Origin: Thermodesulfobacteriota bacterium
GTDB taxonomy: Bacteria > Desulfobacterota > UBA8473
Assembly: GCA_040757775.1 (NCBI GenBank)
Contig: JBFLWQ010000027.1
Coordinates: 1-38,726, forward strand
Length of the DNA stretch: 38,726 nucleotides
Reading direction: 5' to 3'
The notes under the pieces are model-generated. The model saw only the letters and a list, made by a program, of their open reading frames with translations, was not told where the DNA came from and ran no database searches. The translations under genes and the position numbers were made by a program. How positions within the stretch are numbered: position 1 is the stretch's first letter; each line of letters starts with the position of its first letter. Shown here one piece after another: positions 9,267-18,369 of this stretch.

Positions 9267-9282
9267 TGAAGTCGTAAAAGTC
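9263..9282. repeat. Half-arm of the CGTAAAA repeat overlapping the murA stop
   Basis: TTGATGAAGTCGTAAAAGTC resembles the left arm of the complete palindrome at 25.1 kb. The murA stop codon TGA lies within it, so the repeat may have supplied the gene's end. Confidence 0.35.
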
Positions 9283-9301
9283 AAATTTAAGGAACTCATT
9301 A

Positions 9302-10699
9302 ATGGCAAATATACTGGTAGTTGATGATGAACCAAGTATGCTTGAATTTTTAAAGATTATGCTGAAAAAAGAGGGGTATGATGTTGACTGTACCACTAAT
9401 GGCAAAGAAGCAATAGAACTTTGCAAGGAACTTTCATATGACATGGTGATAACGGACATAAAGATGCCACAGGTTACTGGTCTGGATGTTCTGCATAGGA
9501 TCAAAGAGATAGCTCCTGAAACTGTTATCATTTTAATTACTGCTTATGCTACTATGAAAACCGCTATTGAAGCTATGAAAGAGGGTGCCTATGACTATGT
9601 TACCAAACCGTTCAAGGTTGATGAGATAAAATCAATCATTAAAAATGCGTTAGAAAGTAAAAAGCAGTATAGGGAAAACACGTTAGTTCCGGGTGAATTT
9701 GATAATAGTTATAAATTTGGCAGTATTAACCTGGTTGGTAAAAGCAAAGAAATGATGAGGGTTTATAACCTTATCCAAAAGGTCTCTCAGACCAAGTCAA
9801 ATGTATTGATATGTGGAGAGAGTGGGACAGGTAAAGAATTAGTAGCAAAAGCTATTCACTATGACAGTTCTCGAAAAGACCACCCACTTTTAACTATTAA
9901 CTGCGGCGGTGTCCCTGAGAGTTTACTTGAAAGTGAACTATTTGGTCACAAAAAAGGCTCCTTTACCGGGGCATTATACAATAAAGCTGGATTGTTCGAG
10001 GCAGCTGATGGAGGGACAATTTTCCTGGATGAGGTGGGTGATCTTCCTTTACCAATACAGATTAAGCTGTTGAGAGTAGTCCAGGACAAAACCTTTAAGC
10101 CAATCGGAGAAACTGAGGAGAGTTCTGTAGATGTCAGGATAATCTCAGCAACAAACAAGGATTTGGAGGACAAGGTTATTCAAGGAGAGTTTAGGGAAGA
10201 TCTGTTTTATCGTTTAAATGTAATCCAGATCAGGATACCACCTTTAAGAGATAGAAAAGAGGATATCCCAATCCTGACCCGTTATTTTTTAGAAAAGTAC
10301 TCAAACGAACTGGGCAAAGATATAAGAAGAATATCCTCTTATGCAATGGAATCCCTTTTAAACTACAAGTTCCCAGGAAATGTTAGAGAACTTGAAACAA
10401 TCATAGAAAGAAGTGTTGCTTTAGAGACTCCGAGCATTGTCCTGCCCGAGAGTTTAGCCCTTGCTGAATCCAAAAACGGTTACGAAAAACCCGCCAAAGA
10501 GATAAAGATAGAAGTTCCCCATGAAGGGCTGGATATGGAAGCAGTTTTAAGAAATCTGGAGAAGAACATACTGCTGGACACCCTTAAAAAGACCCATGGA
10601 GTTAAGAAGGAGGCGGCGGAATTGCTAAATATCAATTTGAGGTCTCTCCGTTATAAATTGGAAAAACATGGGATCATGGATAGCGAAGATGACTATTAA
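9302..10699 (+). CDS. PilR-like sigma-54 response regulator
   Basis: The 465-residue protein has the order receiver (1-120, D8/D9, phospho-acceptor D52, K102), AAA+ (140-375) and Fis-type helix-turn-helix (about 435-460). Walker A is GESGTGKE at 172-179 and Walker B is [11 protein letters not shown] at 237-247. The sigma-54 contact loop reads GSFTGA at 219-224 instead of GAFTGA, a natural variant I associate with PilR proteins. The next gene, overlapping its 3' end, encodes a PilS-like kinase, which supports a PilR/PilS-type pair. No pilin genes are in the window, so the target is not shown. AAGGAAC precedes the ATG. Confidence 0.93.
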   Translation: MANILVVDDEPSMLEFLKIMLKKEGYDVDCTTNGKEAIELCKELSYDMVITDIKMPQVTGLDVLHRIKEIAPETVIILITAYATMKTAIEAMKEGAYDYVTKPFKVDEIKSIIKNALESKKQYRENTLVPGEFDNSYKFGSINLVGKSKEMMRVYNLIQKVSQTKSNVLICGESGTGKELVAKAIHYDSSRKDHPLLTINCGGVPESLLESELFGHKKGSFTGALYNKAGLFEAADGGTIFLDEVGDLPLPIQIKLLRVVQDKTFKPIGETEESSVDVRIISATNKDLEDKVIQGEFREDLFYRLNVIQIRIPPLRDRKEDIPILTRYFLEKYSNELGKDIRRISSYAMESLLNYKFPGNVRELETIIERSVALETPSIVLPESLALAESKNGYEKPAKEIKIEVPHEGLDMEAVLRNLEKNILLDTLKKTHGVKKEAAELLNINLRSLRYKLEKHGIMDSEDDY

Positions 10700-12389
10700 G
10701 CAGTATTCAGACACCAGGGACTCCCAACCAGAAGATGTCCAAAGAGAATTCCTGAAGAAGCTTCATTGGTTGATGTTCCTGAGGGTATTGGTTATCACCT
10801 TTCTCCTTGGCATCACTATACTGATCCAGCTTAAACAAACCCCATCGTATCTCGCCCCTTTTTTAATATATCTATATACAGTTATCGTAATAGTCTACTT
10901 TTTGACCTTCATTTATGCCTTTATAGTAAACAGGATTAAGAATCTCCCAGTCTTTGCCTACCTGCAGATTATACTGGATATATTTCTTATTACATTCCTA
11001 ATCTATTCCACCGGAGGAAAAGGAAGTGTCTTCACTTTCATGTATAGTATTTCCATCATTACAGCCAGTATTCTTGTATATAGAAAGGGAGGGATTTTTG
11101 TTGCCTCTTTATGCAGTATACTATACGGGGGGCTTTTAGACCTGGAATTTTATGGGATAATCCATCCTGTTTCGAGTAAGGTATTGGGACCAAAAGATTA
11201 TCAGACTACAGACGTATTTTACTCTATATTGATAAATATTACTGCTTTTTACCTGGTTGCATTTTTAAGCAGCTTGCTTTCAGAGCAGACACGAAGATCG
11301 AAAAGGGAGTTACAAAAAAAACAGGTTGACTTTGATCAATTGGAAGCGCTGAATAGAAATATAATCCAGAGTATTAACAGTGGCTTATTAACCACCGATT
11401 TAAAGGGTAAGGTTACCTTTTTCAATAAGACGGCTGAAGAGATTACCGGGTATAGTTCTCTTCAGGTTTGCAATTCAGGGGTTGAAGATATCTTTCCGTG
11501 CTTAAAAGACTCCTTAAATCCTGGCCATTCTCCCTCTCGATTAGAAATCGAATTTAAAAGAGAGGATGGAGATACTCTGCACCTGGGTTTTTCAATCTCT
11601 TCTTTAAGGGATTCCAGAGGAGAAGAGCTGGGAGATATCCTGATATTTCAGGATTTAACTAAGCTTAGGGCAATGGAAGAACATATTAGAATGGTTGATA
11701 GATTAGCCGCTGTAGGCCGTTTGGCAGCGGGGATAGCCCATGAGATGAGAAACCCCCTTGCCTCTGTGAGTGGTTCCATTCAGGTTTTGAAGGGTGAATT
11801 GCAACTGGATAACGGAAATAAACGCTTAATGGAGATTGCTATAAGGGAGACAGAAAGGCTAAACGCTCTGATCGCCGATTTCTTGCTGTTTGCTAAACCA
11901 GGCCTGGAAGGAAAAGAGGTTGTCGATATTGCAAAAGTTATTAATGATACACTGGGGGAATTTGTTAACAGCCCTGAGTGGAATAAAGACATCGAGGTGT
12001 ATAAGAACCTGCTTAGAGACGGTATGGTAGAAGCTAACCCAAGACAGTTAAAGCAGGTATTCTGGAACCTGTTTATAAACGCCGTTCAGGCAATGCCAGA
12101 GGGCGGAAAGTTAAAGATAGAAGTCAGAAATCCCAAATATATGAGTAACAGCCAAAAAGCAGAAGATAATCTTTTAGAGATTATTATAACCGATACCGGC
12201 TGTGGAATACCCAAAAAGAACCTGGACAAGATATTCGATCCCTTCTTCACTACAAAGGAAAAAGGCGCAGGAATGGGTTTGGCTATTGCATACAGGATAA
12301 TAGAGAGTTATAAGGGAAAAACAGTAGTTAGAAGTAGGCCAGGACAAGGTACCACTTTTACCATTTATCTGCCGCTTGCTTCTCTTTAG
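10689..12389 (+). CDS. PilS-like membrane sensor histidine kinase
   Basis: The N-terminal part (to about residue 200) has about six membrane segments with short loops, as in PilS. A PAS domain (about 220-330) follows. The phosphotransfer histidine is H351 in GIAHEMRNPL, counted from the chosen ATG. The ATPase domain has an N-box (FWNLFINAVQAMP), DTGCGIP and GAGMGLAIA. The chosen start overlaps the regulator gene by 11 nt. An ATG 21 nt earlier is in frame and equally possible, and neither has a strong ribosome site. The protein is expected to phosphorylate the regulator encoded just before it. The signal is unknown, and the membrane-buried sensor suggests an intramembrane cue. Confidence 0.93.
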   Translation: MTIKQYSDTRDSQPEDVQREFLKKLHWLMFLRVLVITFLLGITILIQLKQTPSYLAPFLIYLYTVIVIVYFLTFIYAFIVNRIKNLPVFAYLQIILDIFLITFLIYSTGGKGSVFTFMYSISIITASILVYRKGGIFVASLCSILYGGLLDLEFYGIIHPVSSKVLGPKDYQTTDVFYSILINITAFYLVAFLSSLLSEQTRRSKRELQKKQVDFDQLEALNRNIIQSINSGLLTTDLKGKVTFFNKTAEEITGYSSLQVCNSGVEDIFPCLKDSLNPGHSPSRLEIEFKREDGDTLHLGFSISSLRDSRGEELGDILIFQDLTKLRAMEEHIRMVDRLAAVGRLAAGIAHEMRNPLASVSGSIQVLKGELQLDNGNKRLMEIAIRETERLNALIADFLLFAKPGLEGKEVVDIAKVINDTLGEFVNSPEWNKDIEVYKNLLRDGMVEANPRQLKQVFWNLFINAVQAMPEGGKLKIEVRNPKYMSNSQKAEDNLLEIIITDTGCGIPKKNLDKIFDPFFTTKEKGAGMGLAIAYRIIESYKGKTVVRSRPGQGTTFTIYLPLASL

Positions 12390-12441
12390 GGCCATTTAGC
12401 CGATAAACCTTAAATTCTAATATCAAAATCCTAAACAAACC

Positions 12442-14469
12442 ATGACTGAAATGGGATTTTATTCCCTGCTAATTGCATTCGTACTTGCTGGCTATTCGGC
12501 ATTAACCTCTATTTTGGGGGTTAGATGCCTAAAAGAAAGGACAATAGACAGATCTCAGAATGCTGCCATCGCCGTATTTGGATTTCTGACTTTAGCCTCT
12601 GTAGCTATGGTATATGCTTTGGTGACAAGAGATTTTCAAGTCGAATACGTAGCAAGATACACAAGTCGCAGCCTCCCGATGAGTTATACATTGACGGCAT
12701 TTTATGCAGGGCAGGAAGGCTCTCTCCTCTTCTGGACATGGCTTCTTTCTGTTTTTGCCGTGATAGTAATTTTCCAGAACAGAAAGAAGAACCGGGAGCT
12801 TTTACCCTATGTTCTTTCAGTGTTAATGATAATTACGCTTTTTTTCACACTCCTGATGGTCTTTGTAACCAATCCATTTAAGAGTCTCAGCCATGTACCA
12901 TATGATGGTCAGGGCTTAAACCCTATGCTCCAAAACCCGGGCATGATATTTCATCCCCCTGCTTTATTCATGGGATATGTCGGATTTTCCGTACCCTTCG
13001 CGTTTGCAATAGCAGCCCTCATTACCGGACAACTGGGAGACGTATGGATAAGAACTACCAGAAAATGGACAATCTTTTCATGGTTATTCTTGACAGTGGG
13101 AAACGTGTTGGGTGCTCAGTGGGCTTATGTAGAGCTGGGATGGGGTGGCTACTGGGCATGGGATCCGGTAGAAAATGCCTCGTTAATACCCTGGCTTACT
13201 GGAACAGCGTACCTGCACTCGGTAATGGTTCAGGAAAAACGAGGCATGCTAAAGGTATGGAATATCTTATTGATCATCTTCACATTTCTCCTGACCATTT
13301 TTGGAACCTTTATCACCAGAAGCGGGGTCCTTTCTTCTGTCCATTCCTTCGGGCAATCATCGCTGGGCTGGCTCTTTCTGTTATTTTTAGGCATTGTAAC
13401 TGTGGTATCTTTTAATTTTCTAATCTATCGACTGCCTGAGCTAAAAAGCAAAAACCAGCTGAAATCAATGCTATCCAGAGAAAGCAGCTTCCTGTACAAT
13501 AATCTGCTACTTGTCGGAATGGCATTTGCAATACTATGGGGAACACTCTTCCCTATTATATCTGAGTCAATTCGTGGAGTAAAGATTATGGTGGGCCCCC
13601 TTTTTTTTAATACCGTTGTTACGCCTGTTGCTTTAGTATTATTACTGCTCGCAGGAGTATGTCCCTTAATTACATGGAGCAAAGCATCTGTCAAGAACTT
13701 CCTTAAGAAATTGCTTTTGCCTTCTATCTTCTCCATAACAGGGGCTACTGTTCTCTATGTTTTGGGAATCGGTTCTCTTTATGTACTGGTATCATTTACC
13801 CTGTCTATTTTTGCTCTGGTTACCATTTCCCTTGAGTTTCTTAACTGCACCAGAGCTCGACACACATCATCAGGCGAAAAGTACCCAAGGGCATTATGGA
13901 ATGTGGTAGCAAGGAATAAAAGAAGATACGGCGGCTATATTGTTCACCTTGGAGTTATTTTGATATTTGTGGCTGTAACTGGCAGTGCCTTTAATATTGA
14001 AAAACAGATAACATTAAAAAAGGGAGAATCCTTCAACATTAAGGGGTACACATTGAGATACGATGACCTCTCCAGCTATCTTTCAGCCAATAAACACACA
14101 GTTGCTGCGATTCTAACACTTTTTAATGGGGCCTATAAAGTGGGGATTTTAGCTCCTGAAAAGAGCTTATACAAAGGCCAGGATCAGCTAACCACAGATG
14201 TGGCACTTCATACAAACTTAATGGAAGACTTTTACGTCATCTTGGCTGGATATGACGAAGATGGAGCAACTTTTAAAGTTATGATAAATCCTCTTGTTCT
14301 CTGGCTCTGGATCGGTGGAGGAGTCATAGCTTGTGGGGCTGCTATTGTAATGTTACCGGATCGCAGAAAAAGAAGGGAAACGGCTTTGGCCGAAGCAGAT
14401 ATTGAAAAAGAAATTGAAGGGGAAATTTTTGCGATACGGATGAGTCGCTCCACAAGAAAAGTGAAATAG
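12442..14469 (+). CDS. ccmF: Cytochrome c maturation heme lyase CcmF
   Basis: This 675-residue polytopic membrane protein forms the haem-to-apocytochrome ligation site of System I. The WWD domain is at 234-251 (WGGYWAWDPVENASLIPW). The four conserved histidines of the family are present as H171 (HPP), H259, H301 and H502, close to E. coli numbering. No clear Shine-Dalgarno is seen before the ATG, but the N-terminus (MGFYSLL) is normal for the family. It is the first gene of a tightly spaced ccm cluster on the same strand. The presence of this set implies periplasmic c-type cytochromes, in keeping with respiratory anaerobe physiology. Confidence 0.96.
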   Translation: MTEMGFYSLLIAFVLAGYSALTSILGVRCLKERTIDRSQNAAIAVFGFLTLASVAMVYALVTRDFQVEYVARYTSRSLPMSYTLTAFYAGQEGSLLFWTWLLSVFAVIVIFQNRKKNRELLPYVLSVLMIITLFFTLLMVFVTNPFKSLSHVPYDGQGLNPMLQNPGMIFHPPALFMGYVGFSVPFAFAIAALITGQLGDVWIRTTRKWTIFSWLFLTVGNVLGAQWAYVELGWGGYWAWDPVENASLIPWLTGTAYLHSVMVQEKRGMLKVWNILLIIFTFLLTIFGTFITRSGVLSSVHSFGQSSLGWLFLLFLGIVTVVSFNFLIYRLPELKSKNQLKSMLSRESSFLYNNLLLVGMAFAILWGTLFPIISESIRGVKIMVGPLFFNTVVTPVALVLLLLAGVCPLITWSKASVKNFLKKLLLPSIFSITGATVLYVLGIGSLYVLVSFTLSIFALVTISLEFLNCTRARHTSSGEKYPRALWNVVARNKRRYGGYIVHLGVILIFVAVTGSAFNIEKQITLKKGESFNIKGYTLRYDDLSSYLSANKHTVAAILTLFNGAYKVGILAPEKSLYKGQDQLTTDVALHTNLMEDFYVILAGYDEDGATFKVMINPLVLWLWIGGGVIACGAAIVMLPDRRKRRETALAEADIEKEIEGEIFAIRMSRSTRKVK

Positions 14470-14500
14470 ATAAGAGGAACAGATAGGAGAAAGTATCCTA

Positions 14501-15673
14501 ATGAGGCTAATTCGGAATTTAATGTACATATCGATCTTTATGCTTTTGCTCCTTCCGTTCCCTATTATCTCGATAGCCGGAGATTCGTCATCAGGCATTA
14601 TCAAAGGAAGGGTTATCAATAATACATTGGGTGGAAAAGGTATGAAAGGTCTTGAAATCATACTTTACAGGTTTGCCGACGGAAAAGAGTCGGAAGTTGG
14701 GCGCACAAGAGCCAACCCCGCTGGTTCATTTTCATTCCATGGTATAAGTGTTGACAAAAAAATAGTATATTTCCTTACAACTAACTATAAGCAAGTAGAA
14801 TATTTCAGCCGGCCCGTTGGTTTTGAGAACAAAAATACTCTTATTCTTAATCTAATCGTTTACGAAACTACAGATAAGGACACAGGCATATATGTCAAAA
14901 TGCATCATATATTTTCGGAAATTAAAGGGGAATCTCTCTGGATAAAGGAACTTATGGTAGTTGAAAACCAAAGTGACATTGTATATGTTGGGCAAAAAGA
15001 ACTGAAGCCAGGAAAGAAGGAAACGCTCCGAATTTATTTGCCAAAAGAGGCAACCAATATTAAGTATATAGACGGTTTAATGACATGGTTTGTTGTTAAG
15101 ACAGAAGAAGGGTTTTCTGACACCATGGATATTAAGCCGGGCATGAAGAAAATCCTGTTTTCTTATACAGTTGATTACAGGGGCTCAGGTTATCAATTTA
15201 AAAAAGGTATCTCCCTTAAGACGGACAATATTGATTTCTTCTTTCCCGATAAAGGGATTAAGGTTAAAAGTGATCAACTGGAATTCGAAGGAACCGTGGG
15301 AGATACAGCGGGGCGTTTTTCTCGCCTCTCAGGGAAGAATTTCGCTAAAGGGTCTCAGGTTGTTATAAAATTTCACAATCTCCCCGGGAAGAAAGACTTT
15401 TTCAAGTGGGTTATTGCTGGACTGGTGGTACTCTTATTCGGAGCAGGGTTTGCCATTCCATTTGTAAAGAGTAGGCAACATCAGTATGAAAGGGATGAAC
15501 AGACTTCCTCGCCAAACTTAACAGACCTGCATGAACAAAAGCAGGCAGTTTTGCAGGCTATAGCCGAATTGGACGATCTGTCAGAATCAGGTGGAGTCAA
15601 TTCTGAAGGGTATCAGATAAAGCGGACTGAGTTATTAAAAAAGGCAAAAGAAATAACAAAACAATTGAATTGA
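14501..15673 (+). CDS. Exported membrane protein with CcmI-like C-terminal tail
   Basis: The 390-residue protein has a signal peptide (residues 1-26), then an extracytoplasmic part beginning with a Cna-B/carboxypeptidase-regulatory-like beta domain (about 33-115). A second beta-rich region follows to about residue 300. One membrane segment (about 308-328) precedes a cytoplasmic tail of about 60 residues. The tail (AVLQAIAELDD...YQIKRTELLKKAKEI) resembles the segment after the first helix of CcmH/CcmI proteins. It lies between ccmF and ccmE and overlaps ccmE by 4 nt, so a role in cytochrome c assembly is likely, perhaps as the apocytochrome-handling part. The exact function is not established. 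Confidence 0.8.
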   Translation: MRLIRNLMYISIFMLLLLPFPIISIAGDSSSGIIKGRVINNTLGGKGMKGLEIILYRFADGKESEVGRTRANPAGSFSFHGISVDKKIVYFLTTNYKQVEYFSRPVGFENKNTLILNLIVYETTDKDTGIYVKMHHIFSEIKGESLWIKELMVVENQSDIVYVGQKELKPGKKETLRIYLPKEATNIKYIDGLMTWFVVKTEEGFSDTMDIKPGMKKILFSYTVDYRGSGYQFKKGISLKTDNIDFFFPDKGIKVKSDQLEFEGTVGDTAGRFSRLSGKNFAKGSQVVIKFHNLPGKKDFFKWVIAGLVVLLFGAGFAIPFVKSRQHQYERDEQTSSPNLTDLHEQKQAVLQAIAELDDLSESGGVNSEGYQIKRTELLKKAKEITKQLN

Positions 15674-16065
15674 GAGTTTTGGAAAAGAGAAGAAGGCTTA
15701 AACCCATTATAATTTCATTTATTATCGTGTCTGTAATCGGGTATCTCATCTATACTGGCTTGAGGGATACCATGACTTACTATTTAACGGTAAGCGAGGT
15801 ATTGGCAAAATCATCAGAAATCCAGAATCAAACAGTACGGGTAGGAGGAAACGTATCCCCGAATTCTGTAAAATGGGACCCCAAGGATTTAAGGCTGCTT
15901 TTTAAAATGGAGGATAGCAAATCCAGCCTTAACGTTGATTACAGAGGGGTTGTTCCTGATTCTTTTAAGCCCGGAAGGGAAGTTGTGGTAGAGGGGATAT
16001 ACAAGGATAACGGACTGTTCATTGCAACGACAATCATGCCAAAGTGTGCATCAAAGTATGAGTAA
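15670..16065 (+). CDS. ccmE: Haem chaperone CcmE, cysteine (CxxxY) type
   Basis: The 131-residue protein carries one N-terminal membrane anchor (about 10-30) and an OB-fold periplasmic domain (YYLTVSEVLA, VRVGGNV, VVVEGIY). CcmE receives haem from the CcmABCD complex and hands it to CcmF. In classical CcmE the haem ligand is a histidine in HxxxY. Here the C-terminus reads CASKYE, with C126 and Y130, which is the CxxxY variant known from some sulfate reducers and archaea. The protein ends right after this motif, without the flexible tail of the E. coli form. Its TTG start overlaps the preceding stop. Confidence 0.93.
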   Translation: MRVLEKRRRLKPIIISFIIVSVIGYLIYTGLRDTMTYYLTVSEVLAKSSEIQNQTVRVGGNVSPNSVKWDPKDLRLLFKMEDSKSSLNVDYRGVVPDSFKPGREVVVEGIYKDNGLFIATTIMPKCASKYE

Positions 16066-16771
16066 AGATAACTACATAATTGAAACCAGGGGGCTGGTAA
16101 AGAAATTCGGGGTTAAGACAGTCCTGCGGAAGATCGACCTTTCTTTAAAAAAGGGGGATTTTCTTGCGCTGTTTGGCCCAAATGGAGTGGGTAAGACAAC
16201 ATTAATTCAAATACTGTGTTTCCTAATGCGACCAACCTCAGGCAGTGTTTGGTTTGCAGGGTTTGATGCCGGATACGATAGAGAAACTCTCCATAAAATC
16301 ATCGGGGTTGTTTCGCACAATACATTTCTGTACAATAACCTATCTGCCTGTGAAAACCTGAAATTCTACGGTAGAATGTATGAGGTAATAAATCTGGAAG
16401 AGAGAATTGAAGAGGTTATGGGACTGGTAGGATTGAGAGAATATATGAAGGATCATGTCCAGACCTTTTCCCGTGGGATGCAGCAGCGCCTTTCTGTAGC
16501 CCGGGCGATTATACACGACCCATTGATACTCTTTCTGGATGAACCCTTTACTGGCCTTGACCAACACGGTGTTGAGGATTTCAAACAAATCCTGAAAAAA
16601 TTTCGGGAGCAGGGGAAAACTATCGTCATGACATCTCATGATTTGGACAGAGGGTTTGAGCTGTGCACTCAGGCAGCGATCTTAAAATCAGGAAATCTTG
16701 TTTACAAGGAAGATGTATCGAAGATAATTCAGGATGATTTTAAAGATATCTATTTTAAACTCACAGAGTAA
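16058..16771 (+). CDS. ccmA: Haem exporter ATP-binding protein CcmA
   Basis: The ABC ATPase of the CcmABCD complex releases haem-loaded CcmE. Counted from the ATG chosen here (237 residues), Walker A is GPNGVGKTT at 40-48. The signature is FSRGMQQR near 137-144, Walker B is LILFLDEP at 156-163, and the H-loop is SHD. The start overlaps the ccmE stop by 8 nt. An ATG 36 nt upstream is in frame but would add residues not seen in the family. The order ccmE-A-B-C supports this assignment over other ABC ATPases. Confidence 0.94.
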   Translation: MSKDNYIIETRGLVKKFGVKTVLRKIDLSLKKGDFLALFGPNGVGKTTLIQILCFLMRPTSGSVWFAGFDAGYDRETLHKIIGVVSHNTFLYNNLSACENLKFYGRMYEVINLEERIEEVMGLVGLREYMKDHVQTFSRGMQQRLSVARAIIHDPLILFLDEPFTGLDQHGVEDFKQILKKFREQGKTIVMTSHDLDRGFELCTQAAILKSGNLVYKEDVSKIIQDDFKDIYFKLTE

Positions 16772-16797
16772 CAGACATTGCCTGTATAGGTGTCTCT

Positions 16798-17475
16798 ATG
16801 ACCTTTCTTCAAAAAGTGTGGTCCATCGTGTTGAAAGACATAACATCTGAACTCCGCACCAAAGAGATGCTCCTCTCAATGTGCCTCTTTTCCTTCCTGG
16901 TCTTGATTATCTTTAACTTTGCCTTCGATACAGGATCAAAAAATTTAAGGGAAAATATCTCAGGAATTCTCTGGGTAGCATTCATATTTTCAGGCTTAAC
17001 TGGATTAGGCAGGTCCTTTGGTGTGGAACGGGACAAGGGGACTCTTCATGGTTTACTACTCTGTCCGATAAGCCCATGGGGGATATATCTGGGTAAAATG
17101 ATAGGGCCTTTCATATTTATGGCCATTATGGAGATATTTACTTTATCCATATTTACCGTTCTGTATAACATAAATATCGTACCGTTTCTATTGCCCCTGA
17201 CGCTGATTGTTTTTTTGGGGACATTGGGTTTTGCGACTATAGGTACAATCTTTTCCGCTATGTCTGCAACGACAAAAGCAAGGGATGTTATGCTGTCGAT
17301 CCTCGTATTTCCGATCTCCGTTCCCATGATTATTGCTCTGGTTAAGTCAACCGGCATAATTCTCCAAGGAGGAGCGATACAGGAGATATATTCGTGGCTA
17401 AAGATTTTGATTGCATTTGATCTGGTCTTTCTTCTGCTTGCCTATTTAACATTTGGTTTTATCTTAGAGGAATAA
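16798..17475 (+). CDS. ccmB: Haem exporter membrane subunit CcmB
   Basis: The 225-residue protein has about six membrane segments and the CcmB hallmark near residues 82-90 (ERDKGTLHGL, followed by LLCPISPWGIYLGK). It partners with CcmA in the ABC complex of System I. AGGTG precedes the ATG, and the stop overlaps the next start by one base (TAATG), so coupled translation with ccmC is expected. The length is normal for the family and no anomaly is seen. Confidence 0.95.
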   Translation: MTFLQKVWSIVLKDITSELRTKEMLLSMCLFSFLVLIIFNFAFDTGSKNLRENISGILWVAFIFSGLTGLGRSFGVERDKGTLHGLLLCPISPWGIYLGKMIGPFIFMAIMEIFTLSIFTVLYNINIVPFLLPLTLIVFLGTLGFATIGTIFSAMSATTKARDVMLSILVFPISVPMIIALVKSTGIILQGGAIQEIYSWLKILIAFDLVFLLLAYLTFGFILEE

Positions 17476-18188
17476 TGTTGACGAACAATCGAACCCTTCT
17501 TAAGACGTTTCAGCTTATCACCTTTTTTATGATGCTTCTGGCTCTTTATGCCATATTTGTTTATGCCCCTGTTGAAAAAAGCATGGGCATTGTGCAGAAG
17601 ATTTTCTACTTACATGTACCTTCTGCTTTTTTAGCTTTTTTTGCCTTTTTTATGACCTTTATAGCCAGCATTCTTTACCTCTATAAAAGAAATCATCGGT
17701 GGGATATAATAGCATCTTCTTCTGCGGAAATAGGGGTAATATTCTGTACCGTTGTTTTGATAACCGGCCCCATATGGGCAAAACCCATCTGGAACGTATG
17801 GTGGACGTGGGATCCAAGATTAACGACGACATTGATTCTCTGGTTTATTTATGTTGCCTATCTCATGCTTCGAAGGGTAGCAGGTGAAAGTCAGCGGTCA
17901 ACCTTTTCTGCCGTATTCGGGATTTTTGGATTCATTAATGTTCCTATTACTTTCCTGGCTATCAGGCTATGGAGGACTATACATCCTTTAGTTATCACAG
18001 GGAAGGGTATCAATATTTCGATTCCGATGCAACATACATTAATAATTTCATTTGTCGCTTTTCTTCTTCTTTTCTTGTTGCTTCTCATAAACAGAATCGG
18101 GTTGGAGAATATGAGATACAAGGTCGGGGAGATGAGGGACCTCATAGAAGACAAAATTCATCTCCAGCACGAAAAACATGGAGGATAA
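17475..18188 (+). CDS. ccmC: Haem-handling protein CcmC (CcsA-like)
   Basis: The 237-residue membrane protein of the haem-handling family delivers haem to CcmE. The WWD motif is at 109-113 (WWTWDPRLTTTLILW). The flanking haem-ligand histidines are H47 (YLHVPSAF) and H170 (RTIHP), as in CcmC. Six membrane segments are predicted by eye. AGAGGAAT precedes the ATG. The downstream small ccmD gene begins 5 nt after its stop. Confidence 0.95.
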   Translation: MLTNNRTLLKTFQLITFFMMLLALYAIFVYAPVEKSMGIVQKIFYLHVPSAFLAFFAFFMTFIASILYLYKRNHRWDIIASSSAEIGVIFCTVVLITGPIWAKPIWNVWWTWDPRLTTTLILWFIYVAYLMLRRVAGESQRSTFSAVFGIFGFINVPITFLAIRLWRTIHPLVITGKGINISIPMQHTLIISFVAFLLLFLLLLINRIGLENMRYKVGEMRDLIEDKIHLQHEKHGG

Positions 18189-18193
18189 TTACA

Positions 18194-18337
18194 ATGACTG
18201 GTACCCTTTATCTCTTTGCTGCCTTTAGTATTACGTGGTTAATTATCTTTCTTTACATCTTCAGCATCTCCAGAAGGCAGAAAACGCTGGAAAGGGAGAT
18301 CGAGAAAATAAGTAAGGTGTTGGGAGAACGTTCTTAA
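18194..18337 (+). CDS. ccmD: Small CcmD-like membrane protein
   Basis: A 47-residue product has a single N-terminal membrane segment (residues 3-24: TGTLYLFAAFSITWLIIFLY) and a charged helical tail (RRQKTLEREIEKI). That is the design of CcmD, the small subunit that holds CcmE and CcmABC together. GGAGG lies 9 nt before the ATG. The position directly after ccmC supports the call, since short CcmD proteins are hard to identify by sequence alone. Confidence 0.82.
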   Translation: MTGTLYLFAAFSITWLIIFLYIFSISRRQKTLEREIEKISKVLGERS

Positions 18338-18369
18338 GCCGTCTTTCTTGAAAGGGGGTGTAGGAAAAT

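Noticed and set aside
16022-16057. N-terminal extension of ccmA from an upstream ATG
   Set aside because: It lies inside ccmE, lacks a ribosome site and adds residues not typical of CcmA. The ATG at the ccmE stop fits better.
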